Assembly (NCBI GenBank): GCA_029204225.1
Contig: MU832065.1
Coordinates: 1-64,000, forward strand
From: Diphasiastrum complanatum
Lineage: Eukaryota; Streptophyta; Lycopodiopsida; Lycopodiales; Lycopodiaceae
Reading direction: 5' to 3'
Length of the DNA: 64,000 bases
The notes under the pieces were generated by a model, which made no database searches, was not told where the DNA came from, and saw only the letters and a list, made by a program, of their open reading frames with translations. Below are positions 12,050 to 22,373 of this stretch, in pieces. How positions within the stretch are numbered: position 1 is the stretch's first letter; the number at the start of each line of letters is the position of its first letter. Made by a program: the position numbers and the translations under genes.

Positions 12050-12780
12050 TTTGTGAGTATAGACACCTAAGCATTGTGCACATAAGACACAATCCATCAC
12101 ACATGTGGGTTATACCATAAATATGTGAATGATCTTCCTAAGCTTTGTGTTAGCACATAGATCAATTGAAGAGTGAAAATCACAATCTATCTCGAGATTC
12201 TATGGCTAAATCACAATCTAGCATGCTAATAATCAAAAGATCCCCACTTTCACATGTGTGGAAAAATTACAAAATAATTTACTGTATGAGAAAAAGCTTT
12301 CTCCTCGAGTTAGAGAGAGAATGAACAATTCAAGCTTACAAGTAAAAATCCAAAATACTAGAAAATAGCTTCAATGCTTGATTCATCATCGAGATTTGTG
12401 AGAGAACTCACTTACATATGTAGTGGATGTACTAGCTCGAGGTAGAGCAAGCCTCCAATCACATTTTTCCAATTCTATGAGTAGTATCTATCTAAAACTC
12501 AACACCTATAAGTTTGCAAGTTGAGAAATGCAACTTGAACTACAATTATTCTACATGTGTAACTTTCTAGATTACAAATGTACAATATGTTCATACATGT
12601 GCTTATACAAGTTATAGTTTGGTTTGCGTGTCACATTTGGCAAACTTAACATTATGCATGTGGATTGGCTCGAGTTTCTACTAGGCCAAATTTGGCTTTT
12701 TCAAGTTGTAAAACTATATGCATGTTGGAAAACTTCATCAACCCCAAAAGTCAAGATAGATGGCTTTTTTATTTTTAACA
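12050..12780 (-). repeat. LTR-like block related to 38.1 kb (limits tentative)
   Basis: The reverse complement of 12640-12720 contains GCCAAATTTGGCCTAG and AGAAACTCGAGC, matched in order by plus-strand sequence at 38100-38130. Both blocks also carry a CTACCTCGAG / CTCGAGGTAG string elsewhere. The plus strand ends TTTTTAACA at 12780, the same ending as the element B LTR (22359). I infer a minus-oriented LTR, possibly solo, but found no matching TSD and cannot place the left end. Confidence 0.4.
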
Positions 12781-12789
12781 TCTAACATA

Positions 12790-13286
12790 TAACCATCATT
12801 GGTGTGGTACAGTTCAATGATGGTGTGTACAATAGACTTGATGACTGATTTTGCATGCTTGTGGTTTGGAGTTGGTCGAGGTCCAGAAACTACACCTATC
12901 ATTAGAGGAGTTCCAAAATAAAAAAAAAGTTTACTTTTATTTTTTTTCTCTAGTTTTGACAGTCACCGGGCCCAATTAAAATACACAAATTTGAAACTAT
13001 GTAACGTAGCTCAAATAAACTGAGAAATAAAAATACATTACAACAAACTTTGAAATTTGTGTCCGTGCAGCATGGATGTATCCCATTGGTTTGCTCTTCC
13101 TGCCTAGACATGTGCTAATCTGCCCAACGTCAATACCTCAAGTTAAATTTACTTAACTATGCTAGTTAGTATAATGAAATTTGCTAACCATACTAGTTAC
13201 AGTTATAGAAATATAATATGCATAGTTACTAAAAATATAGTGTGCACAATAACTGTGACTACAGTGGCATTCACATTTGATTAAAT
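12790..13286. other. Non-coding stretch
   Basis: AT-rich with short A runs and a small TAACTATGCTAGTTA-type degenerate repeat near 13155-13200. No gene seen. Confidence 0.3.
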
Positions 13287-13972
13287 GTGATTCGAAAAAT
13301 TGAAATTAAGTATCATATCAGAGAGATTTTTGGCGCCCAAGCTTTGAAAATAGCAATGGCAAGGAGATCAAGATCTGCAGTTGAGTCTGTGATTTTTTAC
13401 AATGAGAAAGATGACGCTGATAACAGGCAGCCAACAAAATATACGAAGAATTCATGGGTGTTGTTGCGTCCATCATCAAAAGACAACTTCCGACGAAAGA
13501 AAAGGGCAAAAATAACATACAAATCTAATTGGAAAGCAAAAATTCTAGAATTTAAGACTACTTCCGGAGGTCACTCGATATCAAAAGTTTTAGTACATGT
13601 ATATATGAATTCAGAAATAAAAGTACAAGATATCAATCATCATGATCATTGGAAATGTAACTGTAACTATATTAAAACGTATGCACATTACTGCAATCAT
13701 AGGTGTTTTTTGATTGTTGCTCTTCATATTATGATTTAAATTATCCAGCGTTTTTTTTCTTGCAGATTTATATCCATCATGCATAAATGAATGGGAGCCA
13801 ACACAAACACTTGCAGGAATATTGGATGTGATTCACTCTGATGTTGGAAAGCTGCAATACATAGGAAGAAGTCCAAAGGAACTTGCAGATAGTGGTATAT
13901 ATTTTTATGAATCTATGTATATGCCAGGGCATAATCGTGACTCGCTTGGCATGTATAGCGAGCAAAAATGAA
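13287..13972 (+). pseudogene. Unrecognised open stretches, possible two-exon gene remnant
   Basis: An open frame of 150 codons (13287-13739) is basic, with an RRKKRAK cluster in the middle. After a T-rich tract and TTGCAG at 13759-13764, a second open stretch runs to a TGA near 13971 and contains [18 protein letters not shown] and [15 protein letters not shown]. Composition and the acceptor-like junction look like coding sequence, but I recognise no family and cannot prove the two parts belong together. Could be a captured gene fragment. Confidence 0.3.
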
Positions 13973-14199
13973 TCTTCAAAGAAAAGGCTCTGATAATCCT
14001 CAACAGCCTCCTGAAGGCACTGAAGTGCCCCGGGTCTAAACTACCAAGATCTTCCCTAGTGATGCGGCGGACGACACGGTAGAATGAAACTTTCTGAATT
14101 AACAGATTGGTTGACCTCTGATATTTTCAAATATCAAAGAGCGACTTGCTGTGGTTGCGCCTTCTAGTTTGAGTCGGAGGATTTATGGCAACAGTAGTG

Positions 14200-14803
14200 G
14201 TTGAGGGGTATCACACTTGTGCGCAATGAGCGGGATAGAAAGGAGAAGGGTGGACTGCTCTCGCAGAGAAGTGATATGTACAGAAATTATGTACAAGTAT
14301 ATCAGACCTGTGCGCGGGTAATATGAGTGGTATCAGAGTATATAGTATAGGTCACACAAGTGCGATATGATGAGACTGTGTACGGTACATCGAACCTATG
14401 CGCATGAAAGGTAGTAGGTAGAAATGCGAATGAGCGAGTGGCGCACAAGTCGGATATGCAGAGCAAAAAGAAAAGTGAAAATAATGCCTCATAGATTGTG
14501 AGTTTTATGTCGCGGTTCGCAAGTGCGAAAGAACGTCTTGTCGCACATGTGAACTATCACTTCGTACGGTAGTGACACGTGTTGCCAATTCAAGCAATGA
14601 GCATGTGACACGTGTCCAATTGTCATTTCACACATGTCCGGTTGTCATTTCATAAGTGTGTAAACGTATGCACAAATGGTGAGCCAACATGTGTCACCAA
14701 TCCGAGCAATGAGTACGTGACATGTGTCCGATCGTCATTTCACACATGCATAAACGTACAAACGATTGGGGAGCCAACATGTGTCCATTGACCGTTTGAC
14801 CAC
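14200..14803 (+). promoter_or_regulatory. Repeat-rich region with CACGTG and GCACAAGTGCGATAT motifs
   Basis: Degenerate copies of CACAAGTGCGATAT occur in both directions at about 14206, 14346, 14446, 14886 and 14938, and GACACGTGTC is an exact palindrome at 14607-14616. The blocks GTGACACGTGT..CCAAT and GAGCCAACATGTGTC recur. It looks like an LTR U3 or a promoter rich in G-box-like sites upstream of the open frame at 14804. Which of the two cannot be decided here. Confidence 0.35.
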
Positions 14804-15649
14804 ATGTGTGAAAATTTCCATATAAAACGCACACAACCCAATATTTTTTTTACTCTTTTTTTTTTTTTTCGAATCTCACGGCATATCACTCTTGTGCGTG
14901 CTCTTTGTATTATCTATTGTAGCTTGCCATATACCTGCGCACAAGTGCGATATCCCATAGATAGTAATTTTCTTGATGTTAATACTGATGTGTTTCAAGA
15001 TTCTTTCATTGGTCATAATATTACTGTTGATGAATCAATGTTTGGAGATAAATCTAGATGTCTTTTTAATTTGCATGTGTACCATATAAATGCCAATGTA
15101 TATAATATTACAATTGATTTGTGTCAATTTTTTGACTATCGTGAGGATGAGGTGCTATGTTTATTATCCGGCACAATTTTTGAATTCTCCGACTTTGTAG
15201 ATTTTGAAACAGATGACCTTATGCCTGGAATTGATTATGATGATGAGGATGGACTTATGACCGGTGAAGAATGCCTGACGAAAGCTTTGTCAAATTTTGT
15301 TGATCATGGACGAAGCATACCATATGATGAAGAATTCATGGCATTTCAATCCCAGATGGGCTTCTCTCGTCCATCATTAATGCATTTCACAAATGATTCT
15401 TCTTCTGTAGGTGGTCATAATATTGATGATCCGGATCTAGTTGATGATGATGATGAAGAATGTGTAAGTGTTTTAACTTCCTTGCCTAAGAATGTTGTTA
15501 ACTACTGAATGGTTTTTTTTCTAACTTATTTTTTATTGCAGGATGCACTCGTAATTGATGACTTTGCTGCGAGACGAAGTGGTTACAACAACATGCTTCC
15601 TTGTTCTAGAGGGATAGTGGACTTGGCCATTATCTTAGACATTTTCTAA
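14804..15649 (+). CDS. Hypothetical acidic protein, two exons
   Basis: I do not recognise the family. A 220-codon open frame (14804-15463) ends at a good donor (TGT|GTAAGTG) and resumes in phase after a T-rich tract and TTGCAG at 15542, giving 35 more codons to a TAA at 15647-15649 (255 residues). The second half of exon 1 is strongly acidic, with DYDDEDG and VDDDDEEC clusters. The first ~30 residues are Phe-rich and follow a poly-T run, so the true start may lie downstream, at one of the later Met codons. A further open stretch (15795-15983, ending KADDEE) may be another exon. Element A inserted 111 bp past that. Host gene, captured fragment or the gag-like gene of an unknown element are all open. 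Confidence 0.35.
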
Positions 15650-16098
15650 AGAATGAGATCTGTATTGCTCATTCGAAGTTGAGCCCAGTTGGGGAGATTC
15701 TCATAATGGCAATTAAAGCTTTATTTATTTTTATCTAGGAGGACATAAATATGTTAAGACGAATAAAACCATTTTCATCAAAAAATCTTATGTTTTGAAC
15801 ATTCTAGGTTTTACTGATGGGAATGTTTCTTTAAGGAGCTCCCATTATTCATTGTACTCTACTTATATTGAGCTTAGTGAAAATAAGGATAATGCACATC
15901 TATTAGATGCATACTCAAACAGAGAATTTCTACATGACAATACAGCCATAGAAGCAGATACAAAAGCTGATGATGAAGAGTGAACACTTTGTATTCTGTT
16001 ATTATACAATCAATACATTTACATTGAGTATTGCTCCCCTCTCTTGTTCCATGAATTTGCAAGCAATTTTGAACTTGTCATGATTTGATGACAATGAT
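15650..16098. other. Possible 3' part of the preceding gene, and insertion target
   Basis: Contains an acceptor-like TTTATCTAG at 15739 and a 62-codon open stretch at 15795-15983. The last five bases, ATGAT (16094-16098), are the left target-site duplication of element A. Confidence 0.4.
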
Positions 16099-16789
16099 TG
16101 TGAAAAATTGCCTACATTGGCAAATCTAGCCATGTAGAATATTGTACATTTTGTCAATATTGTTTGTTGGTTACTTGAATGGCCAAAGTGCCACTTGTAC
16201 ATACACACCTAAAGTAGGTTACCACGAGTCAAGAGGAGTGGTTGTGTCTATTTGGTAGTGATTCCTACTTTGTAGGATCTAGACCATGATTTATGATGAG
16301 ATTTGTACCTACCATGCACCTACCAAGCATGACTCTTGGATCTAGGCTAGGGTTTTCACATTAGGGCAAGAAAGTGGAGTCTACTTTCTTATTACATGCT
16401 GGATTTTCACCTAACTTTGCAAAGGAAGTGTGTTTTACTATGTATTTCCATTCTCCATAGTGAGAAGATAGAAACTTTTTGGAGCCTCAAGGAGAAACTC
16501 GAGTTTCCTCTCATTGTATGGTGATTACTCTATTTTTCCAATGAAACCCAGCTTTGGAACTTTGTAAACACTGTCTACAGGCCGTACTACAGCCTTATTT
16601 CCACACGTGTGGAGTTGGATTAGACTATTTGATCAATGCTTTGATTGTCTCTACTTGTTTCCTATCAAGCTGCTAAACTAGATCTTGTTTTCTGATGACT
16701 AGTTTCTGATAGATTGTTTAACAAGCATGCAATCACCTTGTGGATCATTCAAAGATCCATTTATGGTCCTTAGTATTGTACTTTTCACA
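16099..16789 (+). repeat. 5' LTR of element A (691 bp)
   Basis: Starts TGTGAAAAAT and ends TTTTCACA directly before the PBS. It carries GGCCGTACT followed by the 12-bp palindrome CCACACGTGTGG at 16601-16612, a module shared with element B. It is flanked on the left by the TSD ATGAT. Confidence 0.95.
16602..16611. promoter_or_regulatory. CACACGTGTG palindrome in element A 5' LTR
   Basis: G-box-core palindrome, extended to 12 bp by flanking C and G. The 3' LTR has the same at 28069-28078. Confidence 0.7.
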
Positions 16790-16801
16790 TGGTATCAGAG
16801 C
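16790..16801 (+). other. PBS of element A
   Basis: TGGTATCAGAGC, exact canonical match to the complement of the plant initiator tRNA-Met 3' region, with no spacer after the LTR. Confidence 0.95.
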
Positions 16802-17420
16802 CAAGTACAAGGCCATTGATTAGTGTTTGAATCTAATCCAGTTTTAGCAGGTTTTGGTGCAAAAAGCTAGTATTGGAAGGGCGAGCTGGTATCCAGGTTT
16901 TGGTGAGGGGATTTGATCCCAAACTTTTTCAGGATCAAAATCCGTATTTTTCACACGTGTGGGCATCTCTGAACCAACATTTAATAACCCATATTCATTG
17001 GATCATAGAAAATTCATATGGTGTCAGTTTGATGTAATTTTTGGTGCAAATCCTAGGATAAGCTACCAAGATCACTTGCCATTGATTAGTTTTGAATTTG
17101 TTTCATGAAAACTAATTAATCTAGGCTGATTTCAGACCTTCTTAAAGTGGAAACCAGGTCTTGAAAGTACATCAAAGTGAATGAGAGAGATAGAGTCAGT
17201 TTTTGTCCAAGAATAGCCAAGATTGGCAAGATTTGCTTGAGTGTAGTTTTCATCTCATCTTATCTTCATTCCAGCTTGTGAGGGAGTGATAGAACTGTGA
17301 TTACAAATCCATCTGTTGGATTAGAAGTCAACATTTGAGTGAAACACTGCAAGTTAGAAACCTTTGTGAGTTTCAGGTCCAAACAAATCTATATCTTGTG
17401 TGTAGAATCTTGCTAGTAAG
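16802..17420 (+). other. Leader of element A
   Basis: Untranslated leader between PBS and gag start. It holds another exact CACACGTGTG at 16952-16961. The first 80 bases resemble the leader start of the related element at the right edge of the window (63928-64000). Confidence 0.8.
16952..16961. promoter_or_regulatory. CACACGTGTG palindrome in element A leader
   Basis: Exact 10-bp G-box-core palindrome about 160 bp downstream of the PBS. Confidence 0.6.
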
Positions 17421-20400
17421 ATGGGATCAGTGGGAGCCTACCTTCTAGAAGCTAGTGAGAGGTTAAATTCTACCAATTATGCTATTTGGAAAGTGAGGAT
17501 GGAGTCACTAATGGTGCTCCAGGATCTTTATGAGTTTCTAATAGATGATGAAGATGAACCTCTAGGTGCACAGGAATATAGAGTTACAAGAAGAGTCTAG
17601 GCTTGCACTTCACTGTATTAAGATGAATGTAAGCAATGATATTTTAAGGGAAGTATCATCATGTAAGAGTGCTAAAGAGGCTTGGGAATCTTTAAAATCT
17701 ATCTATGAGTCTAGTAACACTTCGAGGGTTCTCATGCTTAGGAATCAGATTCTACAAAGCATGAAGAGGAGTGATGAGAATGCACAAGATTATGTGCTAA
17801 GAATCAAGTCTCTTAATAGGGAGTTAGCTTCCATTGGAGAGAAGATTCAAGATAGTGAGCTTGTTCAGATTGTCCTAAATGGTCTAGGGAGTGGCTTTAC
17901 AAATTTGGTCCAAAGCTTTGCAATTCAAGACACTTTGCCTACTATAGAAAAGCTACACAGTGTATTAGTAGCTGAAGAGTGTAGGATGTTGCATACCAAT
18001 GCAAGAATGAATGCTATTTCTCTGCAGGATGGTGATGAGAAAGCTAATTTCTCATTCAAAAGCAAGAAGAAGACCAATGGCAAGAAGAAGCACTTCAAGG
18101 AGACCAAGGAGGAGGATGAGGCTTCAAGCTCAAAGGGCAAGTTCAAAGACAAGTCCAAGTACAAATGTTTTTTCTATGGAAAGAAAGGACATTTTGCATC
18201 AGAATGTCTCAACAAGAAGAAGGCACAAGAGAGCAAACAAAGCAACATTGCACATCAGGAGGAAGAGGAAGATGAAGAGTCATCCTTGATGGTTTCCAAC
18301 AAACCACCATCATCCAAGAGCAACACCAATGATTCTTGGTGGATTGATAGTGGGGCAAGTTCCCACATGACATATCAAAAGGACATATTCTCCACCTTAC
18401 TTTCTTACAATGACTTAAATAGATCAATCTATACTGCAAGTAGTCAATAATGTAAGATAAGTGGAATAGGAACAATTCCCTTGTATGTGGGATCATCCAA
18501 AAGGATGAATCTAGATAATGTTCTTTATGTTCCTAAGTTAACCAAGAATTTGCTTAGTGTTGGCCAGTTAATGGATAATGGCCTAGATGTACAATTTAAG
18601 CATGGAGTTTGTTCCATCCTTAGAAATGATGAATGTATAGCCAAAGGCTTTAAGCAAGGTAGATTATTTAAGCTTGATGCTAATATTGCAGTGGAGAGTG
18701 TTAACTTGGCAAAGGTGGAGCTATCAAAGGTGGAACTGTGGCACAAAAGGTTGGGCCACCCCAACTACAAAGCCATGGAATCTATGGCTACAAAGGACCT
18801 TGCAGTTGGACTCCCCAAGCATTTGTCAAAGTGTGGGAAGAGATGTGAAGCATGCAGCCTCTCAAAGGCTCACAAGCTACCCTTCTCAAGATCTACATCA
18901 AGATCAAACTCTCCTCTTGAACTCATCCATTCAGATGTTCATAGTTTTTCACATGAGTCTAATGGTGGTGCCAAGTACTATGTAATCTTCATTGATGACT
19001 ATTCTAGATTTTGTTGGATGTACCTCTTGTCTAGCAAATCAATGGTGTTTGATTCTTTTGTAAAGTTCAAGACTTTGGTAGAAAATCAACTGAGTACCAA
19101 GATTAAGGTATTAAGGAGTGATAATGGAGGTGAATATGTCTCCAATAAGTTGATTGACTTTTGTATTTCTAATGGCATAAAGAGGGAGTTGTCATGTCCA
19201 TACACCCCTCAACAAAATGGAGTGAGTGAGAGAAGAAATAGATCTCTTTGTAAGTGTGCTAAGGCCTTAAGGCTAGATGCTTCTCTATCCAAACCATTTT
19301 GGGGTGAAGCAATAACTTGTGCTAACTATTTGTGCAATAGATCTCCGAACCAAGCCATTGGAGGAATCACACCATTTGAAGCTCTATTTGGAGAGAAGCC
19401 CAATCTCAAAGATCTCAAAGTTTTTGGATCCACTTGCTATGTACACCAATCCTTGGATAAGAGAAGGAAGGATGATGCAACATCCATCAAAGGCATCTTT
19501 GTGGGATATGGTGAGAATAGCAAAGGTTATAGAGTCTTCAATCCCATCACTAGCAAGGTGATAGTGAGTAGGGATGTTATTTTTTATGAAGGACATGTTT
19601 GTGATTTGGATGATAATGCTACTAATCATCTTGATGCCAAGGATCATGCTAGGATGGAGGAGGAGCTTCCAAGTGAAGAAGAACTTGAGGATCCACCTCA
19701 AGATGCAAGAACTCCAAGAACTCCAAGAAGATCTACAAGGGCAAGATCCGAGCCATTGAGGCTCACCTATGATGGTCAAGGTGATCAAAGGGAAGGCTCA
19801 TCATCTTTCACATCTTACACCTTTCTTACTTCAATGTTAGATGAGCCAACATGCTATGAAGATGCTTGTAAGTCTAAAAGTTGGATGGATGCTATGCAAG
19901 TAGAGTATGATGCTCTTATTGAGAATCATACTTGGGATCTTGTGGATCTTCCTCAAGGGAAGAAACCTCTTGATTGCAAGTGGGTGTTTAGATTGAAGTA
20001 TAATCAAGATGGATCAATAAGCAAGCATAAAGCTAGGCTTGTTGCCAAAGGTTTTTTACAAACCAAAGGCATTTACTATGATGAGACTTTTGCTCCTGTG
20101 GCTAAGCTTGTTACTATCAGGTTGATCATTAATCTTGCTACAACCTTCAATTGGGAGCTATTCCAACTTGACTTCACAAATGCATTCCTCAATGGTTATT
20201 TGGAGGAAGAGACCTACATGAGGCAACCTGAGGGCTTCATCAAGGCAAAGCATGAAGGAAAGGTGTGTTTTTTGAAGAAGAGCCTTTATGGGCTCAAGCA
20301 AGCACCTAGAGCATGGTACTCTAGGCTAAACTCTTTTCTCATTTCCATCAATTTTGTAATGAGTGTCTATGATCCATCATTGTATATAAGTTTTCATGAT

Positions 20401-21441
20401 GTCATGATCATTATTCTTGTTTTGTATGTAGATGACATTATCTTGAGTGGTAATGATCTAGATGGAATTAGAGATGTAAAAATTGCTTTAGCAAAAGAGT
20501 TTAAGATGGTAGATCTCGGCCTATTGAGCTTCATTCTTGGAATAGAGGTTATTAGAGGATGTGATTTTAGCTTCATTTGTCAATCTAAATATGCTACATC
20601 CATCCTAGATAGATTTGGAATGAAGAATTGTAAAGGCATTGAGACACCAATGGAGTAACATGTAAAAGCATCTATTGGTTGTGATGAAGCATCCTTTGAG
20701 GATATCACATTATATAAAAGGCTTATTGGCTCCTTGATCTATTTAACTATAACTAGACCTGATCTTAGTTATAGTGTTGGAAAGTTAAGCCAATTCATGC
20801 AAAGTCCTCTAGTTTCACATTGGAAGATGGCCAAAAGAGTTCTTAGATACATTTCATTCACTAAGAATTTTGGTATTTTGTATAGAGGAACTAATCTTGG
20901 CTTAAGAGCCTATAGTGACTCGGATTTTGCAGGTGACAAAGTGGATAGAAGATCAACAAGTGCCTTTGCCACCTTTCTATGTGATGGAGTAGTATCATGG
21001 CTTTCCAAAAAGCAAGATACCATCTCCTTATCTTCCACAGAATCCGAATACAAGGCCTTGACATCAACATGCAAGGAGGTCTTGTGGCTCAAAAGGCTAT
21101 TGGTGGAGCTTCATGTCATGGAGGAGGAGATCCCTATCATCTATTGTGACAACCAATCAGCCCAATCACTTGCAACTAATCCTACATTCCATGCAAGGAG
21201 CAAACACATCGAAATTGCTCATCATTTCGTGAGGAAAAAAGTGCAAGCTAAAGAGATCAAGCTCCAACACGTGCCATCATCAAGTTGCTTGGCTGATTTG
21301 TTTACTAAACCTTTACCTAAAGATTCATTTGTCAAGCTTAGATCTTCAATTGGAGTTATTGATAAAAGCATTGTGATCTCCAAGGCTAGATTTGAGGAGG
21401 AGTGTGAAAAATTGCCTACATTGGCAAATCTAGCCATGTAG
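17421..21441 (+). pseudogene. Gag-pol polyprotein of copia element A (one frameshift, two stops)
   Basis: The natural start is ATG 17421 (MGSVGAYLLEASERL, like element B's MASINAYLLDTNERL). The frame shifts once before about 17600 and then stays open apart from stops at 18448-18450 and 20656-20658. Visible in order are: gag; a zinc knuckle in which the second Cys is Tyr (CFFYGKKGHFASEC, TAT at 18175); protease DSGASSHM at 18346; integrase HHCC (LWHKRLGH..CEACS) and core (HSDVHS, RSDNGGEY, NGVSERRNR); RT with QLDFTNAFLNG and YVDDI at 20424; and RNase H (DSDFAGD, SSTESEYKAL, CDNQSAQSL). The frame runs 39 nt into the 3' LTR. One stop is CAA to TAA-like by comparison with element B. It is probably not autonomous now. 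Confidence 0.93.
21393..21402 (+). other. Polypurine tract of element A
   Basis: GAGGAGGAG immediately upstream of the 3' LTR start at 21403, the expected plus-strand priming site. It also lies within the gag-pol frame. Confidence 0.8.
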
Positions 21442-21677
21442 AATATTGTACATTTTGTCAATATTGTTTGTTGGTTACTTGAATGGCCAAAGTGCCACTT
21501 GTACATACACACCTAAAGTAGGTTACCACGAGTCAAGAGGAGTGGTTGTGTCTATTTGTTAGTGATTCCTACTTTGTAGGATCTAGACCATGATTTATGA
21601 TGAGATTTGTACCTACCATGCACCTACCAAGCATGACTCTTGGATCTAGGCTAGGGTTTTCACATTAGGGCAAGAAA
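21403..21677 (+). repeat. 3' LTR of element A, left part
   Basis: Matches the first 275 bp of the 5' LTR and stops at AGAAA (21673-21677), the left target duplication of element B. Confidence 0.95.
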
Positions 21678-21835
21678 TGTAAAAATTACAGCAAATAAGG
21701 ATCCTAAAACACTTGAAATGATGAGGGAAACAATAGATTATGATTTCATAAGATTAGCACAAGTTGAACCATCAAAATCCATCAAAACTCTATGCTTGAA
21801 CCTCACTAAATGGCCCAAATCCTTGAAGAAGGCTT

Positions 21836-21845
21836 CACACGTGTG
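21836..21845. promoter_or_regulatory. CACACGTGTG palindrome in element B left LTR
   Basis: Centre of a 14-bp perfect palindrome. On the coding strand it is preceded by GGCCGTACT, as in element A. Confidence 0.7.
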
Positions 21846-22011
21846 AAAGTACGGCCTCCCACAGTCTGAGTACTGTACACCAGACCTACATTCAATCCTA
21901 TAATCATTAGTAATCACAAGTACTCAAACAATTATGAACATAGAGAGCAATTGCACCATTATGAGAGAAAAATCATGAAATTGCTTGATTGATTTTGGTG
22001 AGATATCATCA

Positions 22012-22021
22012 CCTATATATA
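22012..22021 (-). promoter_or_regulatory. TATA box, element B left LTR
   Basis: TATATATAGG on the minus strand, duplicated in the right LTR at 27488-27497, which is the copy expected to drive the genomic transcript. Confidence 0.6.
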
Positions 22022-22359
22022 CATGATCCATCACGGTTTTGGGCAGGTATGAGTAGCCCTAAACCTATCCCTAATGCTAATTTTGGTGGATCTTTCATCC
22101 CTACCAAGTTAGGGTTGGAATCTTGGAGATCCCTCAACAATGCAAAAATTACCAAAAATAGCTCCTATTTTTTCTCCCTTGTATCTAAGCATAATTTGGA
22201 CTCATTCCAAAGGTTCTAACACTTAGGTCTACTTGAGAACATCCTTATGAATGGAATCCTATGCTATTTGGCACGTGTGACAAGCCACATCATGACCATC
22301 TAACTATTTACAAGTCATATGACCAAAACTAGTCAAGCTAGAATTGTGAATTTTTAACA

Positions 22360-22370
22360 CTCCTCCTCAC
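22360..22370 (-). other. Polypurine tract of element B
   Basis: GTGAGGAGGAG on the minus strand, immediately upstream of the 3' LTR, as needed for plus-strand priming. Confidence 0.8.
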
Positions 22371-22373
22371 TAT

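Larger units (their letters stand above)
21678..22359 (-). repeat. 3' LTR of element B (left copy)
   Basis: On the plus strand it starts TGTAAAAATT and ends TTTTTAACA. It holds the 14-bp palindrome TTCACACGTGTGAA at 21834-21847, and on the minus strand a TATATATAGG promoter string (22012-22021). The adjacent purine tract is at 22360-22370. Confidence 0.95.

Noticed and set aside
13760..13970. Slight resemblance of the second open stretch to a BIR repeat (ELADSGIYF)
   Set aside because: The zinc-binding Cys/His residues are missing and BIR proteins are not expected here.
14328..14339. PBS-like TGGTATCAGAGT, plus strand
   Set aside because: Matches the PBS core, but the upstream bases do not form an LTR end (no CA) and no element start is seen; kept as an unproven lead only.
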